From: Pseudomonas viridiflava
GTDB lineage: Bacteria > Pseudomonadota > Gammaproteobacteria > Pseudomonadales > Pseudomonadaceae
Assembly (NCBI RefSeq): GCF_900589395.1
Contig: NZ_UUIS01000023.1
Span: forward strand, 30,590-94,589
DNA length: 64,000 nucleotides
Reading direction: 5' to 3'
Shown here: piece after piece, positions 27,161 through 35,649 of the stretch
How positions within the stretch are numbered: the first letter of the stretch is position 1
How the letters are laid out: each line of letters begins with the position of its first letter
The notes under the pieces: generated by a model
The model's input: the letters and a program-made list of their open reading frames with translations, nothing else
Told to the model about the DNA's origin: nothing
Databases searched by the model: none
Translations under genes and position numbers: made by a program

Positions 27161-28000
27161 TCAGTCCAGGTCGGTGGCCTGATGACGCTCGGCCACCTGG
27201 CTGGCTTCATCGCCCCAGGTGCGGTTCACCCGCTGACCGCGCTGCACGGCCGGGCGCTTGGCAATGGCCTCGGCCCAGCGTTGCACGTGGGTGTAGTCCT
27301 GCACCGACAGAAACTCGGCGGCCGAGTACAGGTGGCCACGCACCAGTTGGCCGTACCACGGCCAGACGGCAATGTCGGCGATGGTGTAGGTATCGCCGCC
27401 CAGGTACGGGCTTTCGGCCAGGCGCCGATCAAGCACATCCAGCTGGCGCTTGGCTTCCATGGCGAAGCGGTTGATCGGGTACTCCAGTTTTTCCGGCGCA
27501 TAGGCATAGAAATGCCCGAAGCCGCCGCCCAGATAAGGCGCCGCGCCCATTTGCCAGAACAACCAGTTCAGGGTTTCGGCACGGCCAGCGGGGTCCTTGG
27601 GCAGGAATTCGCCGAATTTCTCTGCCAGGTACAGCAGGATCGAGCCCGACTCGAACAAGCGAATCGGTGGCTCGACGCTGCGGTCCAGCAATGCCGGAAT
27701 CTTTGAGTTGGGATTGATTTCGACAAAACCGCTGGAGAACTGCTCGCCTTCACCGATGCGGATCAGCCAGGCATCGTATTCAGCGCCGCTGTGCCCCAAG
27801 GCCAACAGCTCTTCAAGCAGGATGGTCACTTTCACGCCATTGGGCGTGGCCAGCGAGTGCAATTGCAGCGGGTGCTTGCCAACCGGCAGGGCCTTGTCGT
27901 GCGTGGGGCCGGCCACAGGTCGGTTGATGCTGGCAAAGTTGCCGCCGGACGGGGCTTCGTGGGTCCATACCTTGGGCGGAACGTAAACGGGTTGGGTCAT
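27161..28000 (-). CDS. yghU: Glutathione S-transferase family protein, YghU-type (GSH disulfide-bond reductase)
   Basis: This 279-residue nu-class glutathione transferase is close to E. coli YghU in length and sequence. An extended N-terminus (VYVPPKVWTHEAPSGGNFA) precedes the thioredoxin-fold domain with SLATPNGVKVTILLEE and NPNSKIPALLD. The C-terminal helical domain has PYLGGDTYTIADIAVWPWYG. YghU-type enzymes bind two glutathiones and reduce organic disulfides and hydroperoxides. AGGAG precedes the start. No operon partner is evident. Confidence 0.94.
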   Translation of the reverse strand: MTQPVYVPPKVWTHEAPSGGNFASINRPVAGPTHDKALPVGKHPLQLHSLATPNGVKVTILLEELLALGHSGAEYDAWLIRIGEGEQFSSGFVEINPNSKIPALLDRSVEPPIRLFESGSILLYLAEKFGEFLPKDPAGRAETLNWLFWQMGAAPYLGGGFGHFYAYAPEKLEYPINRFAMEAKRQLDVLDRRLAESPYLGGDTYTIADIAVWPWYGQLVRGHLYSAAEFLSVQDYTHVQRWAEAIAKRPAVQRGQRVNRTWGDEASQVAERHQATDLD

Positions 28001-28347
28001 GCCGGAAAATCTCCTGGAGGTCGCCGCCGATGGCAGAGCACAGCGCGACGGTATTCGAAGGGTCAGAATCAGGCCGTATGTCGGTCTGGACAGACGCCAT
28101 CATGGCGCAGGTCGTGACGGATGGGCAGCCCCCGATGATGCGCTTGACCGTTCTGGTGCGTCGAGCCATGGCAATGCCCCCGGCCGTGATCGCAAAGCCG
28201 CCTTGCTGGATGGCACAGAAGAAATCATAATGAAAATCAATACCATCCAGGTTGCCCGCTTTTGCAGGTCATTGATTTGTCTTGGCATCGCAGTGCGAGC
28301 GGGGTGATTCATCACACCGGAAGTTTTTCCGCCAAGAGGTGCTGCAC
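28001..28347. other. Divergent yghU-metal importer regulatory region
   Basis: About 347 bp without a recognisable gene. It contains the leader of yghU at the left, a Fur-box-like AT-rich stretch at 28222-28241 and the leader of the metal ABC importer. Confidence 0.45.
28222..28241. promoter_or_regulatory. Fur-box-like site upstream of the metal ABC importer
   Basis: AAATCATAATGAAAATCAAT resembles half of the Fur consensus (ATCATTATC-type on the other strand) and is unusually AT-rich for this locus. It lies about 107 bases before the substrate-binding protein gene. A manganese-responsive Fur-family repressor is also possible. Confidence 0.35.
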
Positions 28348-29274
28348 ATGCTGAACCGCCACAAGCGCTGGACACGCCTGACCCTCGGCGCCGTGCTGGC
28401 CGCCTGGACACTGTTGTCAACCGTGCCGGCCCTGGCCCAGGAAAAACTCAAGGTGGTCACCACCTTCACCGTCATTGCCGACATGGCGCGCAACGTGGCA
28501 GGCGAAGCCGCCACGGTAGAGTCGATCACCAGGCCCGGCGCCGAAATCCACAACTACTCACCCACACCCGGCGATCTGCGCCGCGCCCAGGGCGCGCAAC
28601 TGATCCTGTGGAACGGCCTTAACCTTGAACTGTGGTTCGAAAAGTTCTTCCAGAACCTCAGGAATGTTCCCGGCGTGGTGGTCTCCCAAGGCATCGAGCC
28701 GATGAGCATCGGCGAGGGGCCGTATACCGGCAAGCCCAACCCGCATGCCTGGATGTCCTCGGCCAATGCGCTGATCTACGTCGATAACATTCGCGACGCC
28801 TTCATCCAGCACGACCCGGCCAACGCCGACACTTACCGCCGCAATGCCGAGGCCTACAAGGCCCGCATCCAGGCGGCGATCACGCCACTGCGCGACCAGT
28901 TGCAACAGATCGCGCCTGACCGGCGCTGGCTGGTCACCAGCGAAGGGGCTTTCTCTTACCTGGCCCGCGACCTGGACCTCAAGGAGCTGTACCTGTGGCC
29001 GATCAACGCCGATCAACAAGGCACGCCGCAACAGGTGCGCAAGGTCATCGATCAGGTCAGGGCACAGCACATTGCCACGGTATTCAGCGAAAGCACCGTG
29101 TCGGATAAACCGGCCCGCCAGGTTGCCCGCGAAACCGGCGCGCATTACGGTGGCGTCCTGTATGTCGATTCGCTCAGCGAGCCCGAGGGCCCGGTGCCGA
29201 CTTACATCGACCTGCTGCGCGTGACCACTGAAACCCTGACCAAAGGCCTGCAGGCCGGGCAGCCTCATGACTGA
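28348..29274 (+). CDS. Metal ABC transporter substrate-binding protein (ZnuA/SitA cluster A-I)
   Basis: This 308-residue periplasmic solute-binding protein of a divalent-metal importer has a signal peptide at residues 1-30 (ending VPALAQE). Likely metal ligands are His in [12 protein letters not shown], His in NPHAWMS, Glu in [10 protein letters not shown] and Asp in [10 protein letters not shown]. This H-H-E-D pattern is typical of Mn/Fe (SitA/MntC-type) binders rather than His-rich ZnuA. GAGG precedes the start at 28348. The gene overlaps the ATPase gene by eight bases in a four-gene operon. The metal is inferred, not shown. Confidence 0.93.
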   Translation: MLNRHKRWTRLTLGAVLAAWTLLSTVPALAQEKLKVVTTFTVIADMARNVAGEAATVESITRPGAEIHNYSPTPGDLRRAQGAQLILWNGLNLELWFEKFFQNLRNVPGVVVSQGIEPMSIGEGPYTGKPNPHAWMSSANALIYVDNIRDAFIQHDPANADTYRRNAEAYKARIQAAITPLRDQLQQIAPDRRWLVTSEGAFSYLARDLDLKELYLWPINADQQGTPQQVRKVIDQVRAQHIATVFSESTVSDKPARQVARETGAHYGGVLYVDSLSEPEGPVPTYIDLLRVTTETLTKGLQAGQPHD

Positions 29275-30151
29275 TTCGACAAGCGCCACTCACCACCAAC
29301 GCGGGCCCGGCATTGAGGTGACCGATGTCACGGTGACCTACCGCAACGGCCACACAGCCCTGCGCGAGGCCAGCTTCAGCATTCCGGCCGGCACCATTAC
29401 CGCCTTGGTGGGCGTCAATGGCGCCGGCAAATCCACCCTGTTCAAGGCGTTGATGGGCTTCGTGGGCCTTGCCCGGGGCGACATCCGCGTGCTGGGTCTT
29501 TCGGTGCGCGAGGTGCTCAAGCGCAACCTGGTGGCCTATGTGCCGCAGGCCGAAGAAGTTGACTGGAGCTTTCCGGTGCTGGTCGAAGACGTGGTGATGA
29601 TGGGCCGTTATGGCCACATGGGCATGCTGCGCATCGCCCGCAAACAGGACCGCGAGGCCGTGGCGGCCGCGCTGGCGCGGGTGGGCATGACCGAACTGGC
29701 CAGGCGCCAGATCGGCGAACTGTCCGGTGGACAGAAAAAGCGCGTGTTTCTGGCCCGGGCACTGGCCCAGGACGGTCGGGTCATTCTGCTCGACGAACCG
29801 TTCACCGGGGTCGACGTCAATACCGAGGACCAGATCATCGCGCTGCTGCGTGAGTTGCGTGACGAGGGGCGGGTGATGCTGGTATCGACCCACAACCTGG
29901 GCTCGGTGCCGGAGTTCTGCGACCGCACCGTGCTGGTGAAAAACACCGTGCTGGCCTACGGCCTGACCGAAGAGGTGTTCACCCAGGGCAACCTGGAGCA
30001 GGCCTTCGGCGGGGTGTTGCGGCACTTCATGATCAACCATGCCCTGGGTGATGCCGGGCAGCGGGTCGGCATCTTCACCGACGACGAACGCCCCTTGGTG
30101 ATCCGCGACGGTGTAGCCAGCCGCCGTGGCGACGGAGCCTCGTCATCGTGA
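29267..30151 (+). CDS. Metal ABC transporter ATP-binding protein
   Basis: This 294-residue ABC ATPase of the manganese/iron/zinc importer family has Walker [11 protein letters not shown]-loop [10 protein letters not shown], signature LSGGQKKR, Walker B VILLDEPF and an H-loop in VSTHN. It overlaps the binding-protein gene upstream and the first permease gene downstream, indicating translational coupling. It powers metal uptake through the two permease subunits that follow. Confidence 0.95.
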   Translation: MTDSTSATHHQRGPGIEVTDVTVTYRNGHTALREASFSIPAGTITALVGVNGAGKSTLFKALMGFVGLARGDIRVLGLSVREVLKRNLVAYVPQAEEVDWSFPVLVEDVVMMGRYGHMGMLRIARKQDREAVAAALARVGMTELARRQIGELSGGQKKRVFLARALAQDGRVILLDEPFTGVDVNTEDQIIALLRELRDEGRVMLVSTHNLGSVPEFCDRTVLVKNTVLAYGLTEEVFTQGNLEQAFGGVLRHFMINHALGDAGQRVGIFTDDERPLVIRDGVASRRGDGASSS

Positions 30152-31008
30152 TGGCCGGCCTGCTCGATCCCTTCGCTTACGAATACATGCGCAACGCCAT
30201 GTGGGTTTCAGCCCTGGTCGGCGGGGTGTGTGCCTTTCTGTCGTGCTACCTGATGCTGCGCGGCTGGTCGCTGATCGGCGATGCACTGTCGCACTCGATC
30301 GTGCCCGGGGTGGCCGGTGCCTACATGCTCGGCCTGCCGTTCTCGATCGGTGCGTTTTTCTCCGGCGGGCTGGCGGCGGCGTGCATGCTGTTTCTCAACC
30401 AGCGCAGCAAGCTCAAGGAGGATGTGATTATCGGCCTGATCTTCACCTCGTTCTTTGGCCTTGGGCTGTTCATGGTCTCGCTGTCGCCTACCTCGGTGAA
30501 CATCCAGACCATCGTGCAAGGCAATATCCTCGCCATCAGCCCCACCGACACGCTGCAACTGGTGATCATCGGCGTGGTGTCGCTGGTGATCCTGATTGCC
30601 AAATGGAAAGACCTGATGGTGACCTTCTTCGATGAAAGCCATGCGCGCTCCATCGGCCTGAACCCGACCCTGCTCAAGGGCGTTTTCTTTACCTTGCTGT
30701 CGGCCTGCACGGTCGCGGCCTTGCAGACCGTCGGCGCGTTTCTGGTGATCTGCATGGTGATCACGCCAGGGGCCACCGCCTACCTGCTCACCGACCGTTT
30801 CGAGCGGCTGCTGGTCATTGCGGTGAGCATCGGCGCATTGACCAGTTTTTGCGGCGCCTACCTGAGCTACTTTCTCGACGGCGCCACCGGCGGCATCATC
30901 GTCGTGCTGCAGACACTGATCTTCCTCGGCGCGTTCTTCCTGGCCCCCAAGCATGGCCTGCTGGCGTCGCGCCGACGTGGCCGGGCGGCCCTGGACGTGA
31001 CGCCATGA
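30148..31008 (+). CDS. Metal ABC transporter permease, first subunit (SitC-like)
   Basis: This 286-residue integral membrane permease of the ABC-3 family (ZnuB/SitC/MntB) has about eight hydrophobic segments and the family motif [21 protein letters not shown] use the GTG at 30148, which overlaps the ATPase stop and has GGAG 10 bases upstream; an ATG one codon later is the alternative. The stop overlaps the start of a second, related permease, as in SitABCD-type importers. Confidence 0.93.
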   Translation: MMAGLLDPFAYEYMRNAMWVSALVGGVCAFLSCYLMLRGWSLIGDALSHSIVPGVAGAYMLGLPFSIGAFFSGGLAAACMLFLNQRSKLKEDVIIGLIFTSFFGLGLFMVSLSPTSVNIQTIVQGNILAISPTDTLQLVIIGVVSLVILIAKWKDLMVTFFDESHARSIGLNPTLLKGVFFTLLSACTVAALQTVGAFLVICMVITPGATAYLLTDRFERLLVIAVSIGALTSFCGAYLSYFLDGATGGIIVVLQTLIFLGAFFLAPKHGLLASRRRGRAALDVTP

Positions 31009-31844
31009 GTTTGCCTGACCTGCTGCTCAGTCCGTTCCAGTTCGACTTCATGATCAATGCGCTGATCGTGGCAATGCTGGTCTCGCTGCCGATGGCGCTG
31101 TTGTCATGCTTTCTGGTGCTGCGCGGCTGGGCGCTGATGGGCGATGCGGTGTCGCATGCAGTGTTTCCCGGCGTGGTCATTGCCTACATCATCAACATTC
31201 CCTACGCCATCGGAGCCTTTGTCGCCGGCATGGGCTGCGCCATCGCCTCGGGTTTTCTCAAGGACAACAGCCGTATCAAACAGGACACGGTGATGGGCGT
31301 GGTGTACTCGGGCATGTTCGGCCTGGGCCTGGTGCTGTATGTGAAGATCGAGTCCAGCGTGCATCTGGACCACATCCTGTTCGGGGACATTCTGGGCGTC
31401 GGCCCGCAAGACATCCTGGGCTCTGCCGCGATTGCGGCACTGACGCTGTTGGTCATCGGCCTGAAATGGAAGGACCTGCTGCTGCACGCCTTCGACCCCG
31501 CCCATGCCCAGGCGGTCGGGCTGCGGGTGCGGCTGCTGCACTACGGGCTGCTCAGCCTGATCTCGCTGACCATCGTCGGTGCGCTCAAGGCCGCCGGCAT
31601 CATTCTGGCGATTTCCCTGCTGATCGCCCCCGGCGCCATTGCCTTGCTGCTGACCCGCACCTTCAAGGCCATGTTGCTGATGGCCATGGTGATTGCCGTG
31701 GCAGCGGCGTTTCTGGGGGTGTACCTGGCGTTTTTCATCGACAGCGCCCCGGCGCCGACCATCGTGCTGCTGTACACGATTGTGTTCATCGGCGCGTTCA
31801 TCCGTACCACCGTGCAGCAGGCACGCAGCGCCAGGGCGATCTGA
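31005..31844 (+). CDS. Metal ABC transporter permease, second subunit (SitD-like)
   Basis: This 279-residue ABC-3 family permease is a paralogue of the gene just upstream, with the matching motif LRGWALMGDAVSHAVFPGVV. The start at 31005 overlaps the previous stop (ATGA). The two unlike permeases would form a heterodimeric channel, the arrangement of SitABCD Mn/Fe importers; ZnuABC has a single permease gene, which favours the Sit type. Confidence 0.93.
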   Translation: MSLPDLLLSPFQFDFMINALIVAMLVSLPMALLSCFLVLRGWALMGDAVSHAVFPGVVIAYIINIPYAIGAFVAGMGCAIASGFLKDNSRIKQDTVMGVVYSGMFGLGLVLYVKIESSVHLDHILFGDILGVGPQDILGSAAIAALTLLVIGLKWKDLLLHAFDPAHAQAVGLRVRLLHYGLLSLISLTIVGALKAAGIILAISLLIAPGAIALLLTRTFKAMLLMAMVIAVAAAFLGVYLAFFIDSAPAPTIVLLYTIVFIGAFIRTTVQQARSARAI

Positions 31845-31854
31845 AAGGGCCTGA

Positions 31855-32754
31855 TCAAGTGATCAGGGTCACCGCCAGCGGCACCGACACCAGCGCCATC
31901 AGGGTACTGGCCATCACCGCCATTGCGGCTTTTTCCGGGTGCACGCCCAGGTTATTGGCAATCAGTACAGTGTTGCTGGCCATGGGCGTGGACAGCATCA
32001 GCGCGATCACTGCCAGGGTGGTAGTCGGCAGGTCAAGCAGCAGGTAGCACACCAGACCACCGAACAGCGGGTACGCCAGGTGCTTCCAGCCCAGGGCAAA
32101 GGCCATGAATTTCCAGTCGATTTCCAGCTTGCGAAAGCTCGACAGCGTGATGCCGATGGCCATCATGCCCAGCACGCTGTAGGCGCCCTTGAACGTGTCC
32201 AGGCCGCTGATCAGGATCGGGCTGATCGTGATCCCGAAGGTTTTCAGGCCCATGGCCAGTGCCGCGGCATACAGGATCGGCAGGCGGGCGATGCGCAGCA
32301 GGCATTGACGGGCGGTCATCACCCCACGGGCGACGATGAAGTAGCCCACGGTGAATTCATACAGCGCGCAGCCAATGATGATGAAAATGCCGATGGCGAT
32401 CTGCGGTGGGGCAAACAGCGCGAACAGAATCGGCAGGGCGAAATAGCCGGTGTTGCCGGTGCCGCCGGCAAAGCCCAGCAGGTTGGCGCGGGCGTCCTTC
32501 CAGAACAGCCGGGCACTGAGCAGCGCCAGCACCCCGGCGCTGGAGGCCACCAGGTAGGTGCCCAGCGAATAGGTCAGGTATGACCAGTCGGCCGGCGACA
32601 GGTAGATGGCCTGGAAAATCGCCACCGGCGAAATGACATAGATCAGCAGCGTGGCCAGGTCCTGGGCCTTGATCTGCAATTGGCGACCGGCCACATAGCC
32701 CAGGCCGGCAATGCCGATCTGAAACAGGACGCGGGTGAGAATCTCGAACTCCAT
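31855..32754 (-). CDS. AEC family transporter (auxin efflux carrier-like permease)
   Basis: This 299-residue membrane protein of the AEC (auxin efflux carrier/malate permease) family has about 10 hydrophobic segments in two halves. Family-type stretches include LLGFAGGTGNTGYFALPILFA and LMLSTPMASNTVLIANNLG. The substrate is unknown; family members move organic acids or similar anions. I chose the ATG at 32754 because GGAAG lies six bases upstream; ATGs at 32766 and 32775 lack one. It is convergent with the metal importer, with a 10-bp gap. Confidence 0.88.
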   Translation of the reverse strand: MEFEILTRVLFQIGIAGLGYVAGRQLQIKAQDLATLLIYVISPVAIFQAIYLSPADWSYLTYSLGTYLVASSAGVLALLSARLFWKDARANLLGFAGGTGNTGYFALPILFALFAPPQIAIGIFIIIGCALYEFTVGYFIVARGVMTARQCLLRIARLPILYAAALAMGLKTFGITISPILISGLDTFKGAYSVLGMMAIGITLSSFRKLEIDWKFMAFALGWKHLAYPLFGGLVCYLLLDLPTTTLAVIALMLSTPMASNTVLIANNLGVHPEKAAMAVMASTLMALVSVPLAVTLIT

Positions 32755-32850
32755 GGGGGCTTCCATTCGGGTCATCGGGGGCAGTCTGGGGGCTGTGTGC
32801 ACAGCGCCGCACACTGTGCCGCCTCGATCCAGAGCTGTCCACGCCCGGAT

Positions 32851-33873
32851 TCAGCGCCTGCGCAACAACAGCACGAAAAACACCCCGCCCAACGCGGCCG
32901 TGGCAATGCCGATGGGCAGGTCCTGCGGCGCGATCAGGGTACGTGCCGCCACATCGACCCAGACCAGAAACAGCGCGCCGAGCAGGGCGCTGACCGGGAT
33001 CAGCCGCCGGTGCTCGGCGCCGACCAGATAACGCGCCATGTGCGGCAGCATCAGCCCGACAAAACCGATGGCCCCGGACAACGACACCAGCACCCCGGTC
33101 AGCAGCGAGGTGCTGATAAACACCTGCCAGCGCACCCGACGCGTGTCGAAACCCAGGCTGACGGCGGTGTGTTCGCCGCTCATCAGGGCATTGAGCGGGC
33201 GGGCCAGGGCGAGCAGGGCGATCAGGCCTGCCAGTACACACAGCGCCGGCAGGCCGAGCATGTCCCAGCGCGCCAGGCCCAGGCCGCCGAGCATCCAGAA
33301 CATCACCGAGCCGGCCGCATGCGGATCGCCGATGTAAAGCAGCAGGTTGACCACGGCCATCAGCACGAACGACACCGCCACGCCGGCCAGCAGCAGCCGG
33401 TCGCTTTCCAGCCGGCCCTGCCGGCTGGCCAGGCTGAGCACCAGCAGCATGCTGCCCAGCGCCCCGACGAACGCTGCCAGTGGCAGGCTCAAGGCACCGG
33501 CGAACGCGCCCAGGTGCATCACCACCAGCACCGCGCCCAGCGCCGCGCCGGCACTGACCCCAAGCAAATGCGGGTCGGCCAGCGGGTTGCGGGTCACCGC
33601 CTGCAAGGCCGTGCCGACCATCGCCAGCCCGGCGCCCACCAGCGCGCCGAGCAGCACCCGCGGTGCGCGGATCAGCCAGACGATCTGCTCCTGGCCCAGG
33701 CTCCAGGGACCGTCGATGGCAAAACCCAGCTGTTGCAGCACGATGCCGCCCACCTGCATCGGCGACAGACGCGCCGGCCCAAAGCCCAGCGCCAGCAGGC
33801 AGGAGAGCACCAGCAACACCAGCAGCAATAAGACCAAGGCGCCGTAGCCGCGACGACTCACCGGGCCTTTCAC
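32851..33873 (-). CDS. FecCD/BtuC family ABC transporter permease (cobalamin uptake candidate)
   Basis: This 340-residue permease of the siderophore/vitamin B12 ABC importer family has about 10 transmembrane helices, with the family motifs RAPRVLLGALVGAGLAMVGT, NPLADPHLLGVSAGAALG and SGAIGFVGLMLPHMAR. It starts with GTG at 33873, overlapping the stop of the binding-protein gene, with GAGG seven bases upstream. It is the last gene of the operon headed by a cobalamin riboswitch, so it probably acts as BtuC; sequence alone does not separate B12 from iron-chelate permeases. Confidence 0.9.
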   Translation of the reverse strand: MKGPVSRRGYGALVLLLLVLLVLSCLLALGFGPARLSPMQVGGIVLQQLGFAIDGPWSLGQEQIVWLIRAPRVLLGALVGAGLAMVGTALQAVTRNPLADPHLLGVSAGAALGAVLVVMHLGAFAGALSLPLAAFVGALGSMLLVLSLASRQGRLESDRLLLAGVAVSFVLMAVVNLLLYIGDPHAAGSVMFWMLGGLGLARWDMLGLPALCVLAGLIALLALARPLNALMSGEHTAVSLGFDTRRVRWQVFISTSLLTGVLVSLSGAIGFVGLMLPHMARYLVGAEHRRLIPVSALLGALFLVWVDVAARTLIAPQDLPIGIATAALGGVFFVLLLRRR

Positions 33874-34835
33874 CGCGCGGCCTCGGCAAACCGTTCCGGA
33901 TGCAGCGCCTGGGCGAGGATTTCCAGGGCCTGCGCGTTGTGCAGCGACGGCGTGGCCTGGATATAGCTCAGCACCACAAAGCGCTGATGGCGGATGGCAT
34001 CGACGCTTTGCAGGGCCGGGTGCTGCAGCAGAAAGTCACGCTTGGCCTGCCAGGACGTGGGGCCGTAATCGACGATCACCATGACCTCGGGGTTACGCTC
34101 CACCACGCTTTCCCAGTTGACCGAAACCCAGCTGCCGCTGATATCGCCCATCACGTTGTGCCCGCCGGCGCCCTGGATCAGCGCCTGGGGCATGCCCAGC
34201 CGGCCCGAGGTCAGCGGCCGGTCCTCGCCGCTGTCATACAGAAACACCCGCGGGCGCAGCGGGTTCTCACCCAGCGCCGCCTGCACGCGCTGCACCCGCT
34301 GGTGCAACTGATCAATCAGCTCCTGGGCGCGGGCCTCGACGGAAAAAATCCGGCCCAGGTTGCGCAGGTCGTTGTACAGGTCGGCAAAGCGCGCCTCTCG
34401 TTGGTCCATGACGAACGAGCACGACTCGCTCAGTTCGTACACGGCAATGCCCAGCGGTGCCAGGGTCTGTGGGGTCACCGGGCCGCCGACGCGCATGCCG
34501 TAGTTCCAGCCGGCCACGTACAGGTCGGCGCCGGCTGCCAGCAGGTTTTCCACCGACGGGTGGCGGGGGGCGATTTCCGGCAGGCCGGCCAGTTGTGCCC
34601 GCAGCGCGGGGTCGAGGGTTTTCCAGCCGCTGATGCCGGTAAAACCGACCATGCGTTCGCGCAGGCCCAGGGCCAGCAGCATGTCGGTCATGTTCAGGTC
34701 ATGGCTGACGGCACGTTGCGGCGCCTGGGTGAAGGTCACGTTGCGTTCGCAACTGCGCACAGTCAGCGGGTAGTCGCTGGCCTCGGCGACAGCCGCACAG
34801 GCCAGCGCCAGGTACAGGAAAAGGGGGCGGATCAT
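33870..34835 (-). CDS. ABC transporter substrate-binding protein (BtuF-like)
   Basis: This 321-residue periplasmic binding protein of cluster A-II (BtuF/FhuD fold) has a signal peptide of about 19 residues (ending VAEAS). Two alpha/beta lobes are joined by a long helix. Sequence features include PQRAVSHDLNMTDMLLALGL and HPSVENLLAAGADLYVAG, typical of the family. It overlaps both the ATPase gene upstream and the permease gene downstream. The operon's riboswitch indicates a cobalamin-type ligand, though the sequence itself would also fit an iron-siderophore binder. Confidence 0.9.
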   Translation of the reverse strand: MIRPLFLYLALACAAVAEASDYPLTVRSCERNVTFTQAPQRAVSHDLNMTDMLLALGLRERMVGFTGISGWKTLDPALRAQLAGLPEIAPRHPSVENLLAAGADLYVAGWNYGMRVGGPVTPQTLAPLGIAVYELSESCSFVMDQREARFADLYNDLRNLGRIFSVEARAQELIDQLHQRVQRVQAALGENPLRPRVFLYDSGEDRPLTSGRLGMPQALIQGAGGHNVMGDISGSWVSVNWESVVERNPEVMVIVDYGPTSWQAKRDFLLQHPALQSVDAIRHQRFVVLSYIQATPSLHNAQALEILAQALHPERFAEAAR

Positions 34836-35602
34836 GCGTGGGTTATCCAGGTAATGCGTGGATGAGGGGCCAGCGGGTGGGTGTCGACCAGAGCCTGCAC
34901 ACCGAATACATCAAGCAACAGCTCGGCGGTCAGCACCTGGGTGGGCGTGCCGCTGGCGATCAAGCGACCGTCGCGCAGCACATACAAGCGGTCGCAGAAC
35001 GCTGCGGCCAGGTTCAGGTCATGAAAGCTGGCCAGGGTGGCGAGTTTCAGGCGCCGGAGCAATTGCAGCAATTGCAGTTGATAGCGCGGGTCCAGATGAT
35101 TGGTCGGTTCGTCGAGAATCAACAGCTCGGGTTGCTGCACCAGGGCGCGGGCCAGCAGCACGCGCTGCTTTTCACCGCCCGACAGGCTGGCGAACAGGCG
35201 CTCGCTATACTCATGCAGGCCGGTGCGTTGCAGGGCCTGCTCGACCAGCGCCAGGTCCGCCGCGCTGTGCCCTTCGAACAGGCCCTTGTGCGGCGCCCGG
35301 CCCAGGTGCACGACATCCAGCACCCGCAGGCCGAAGTCCTGAGGGAATTCCTGTTGCACCACGGCCATGCGCCGGGCGCTCCAGCGGGCCGACTGCTGCC
35401 ACAGGTCCTGGCCATCGAGCCGCACCTGGCCGGCTGTGGGTTGATGCAAACGCCAGGCACAGTGCAACAGGCTGCTCTTGCCGCTGCCGTTGGGGCCGAT
35501 CAGGCCGACGAATTCCTGCGCACCGACCTGCAGGTCGATACCGGCCAGCCGGAACGTCCGGCCGGCCTCCCATGCCAGCCCTTCAAGGCTCAGACGGGGC
35601 AT
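34832..35602 (-). CDS. ABC transporter ATP-binding protein (BtuD-like)
   Basis: This 256-residue ABC ATPase of the FecE/BtuD family has Walker A GPNGSGKSSL, signature LSGGEKQR, Walker B LLILDEPTNHLD and an H-loop in ASFHDLN. The start at 35602 has an ideal AAGGAG five bases upstream; an in-frame ATG at 35650 lies at the receptor stop and is less likely. It lies 47 bp after the TonB-dependent receptor and overlaps the binding-protein gene, completing a receptor-D-F-C operon for corrinoid uptake (inference from the riboswitch). Confidence 0.93.
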   Translation of the reverse strand: MPRLSLEGLAWEAGRTFRLAGIDLQVGAQEFVGLIGPNGSGKSSLLHCAWRLHQPTAGQVRLDGQDLWQQSARWSARRMAVVQQEFPQDFGLRVLDVVHLGRAPHKGLFEGHSAADLALVEQALQRTGLHEYSERLFASLSGGEKQRVLLARALVQQPELLILDEPTNHLDPRYQLQLLQLLRRLKLATLASFHDLNLAAAFCDRLYVLRDGRLIASGTPTQVLTAELLLDVFGVQALVDTHPLAPHPRITWITHA

Positions 35603-35649
35603 AAACACTCCTTGTCGAGGGCGCAGGTTCAGGGCCTGCGCCATGAGCA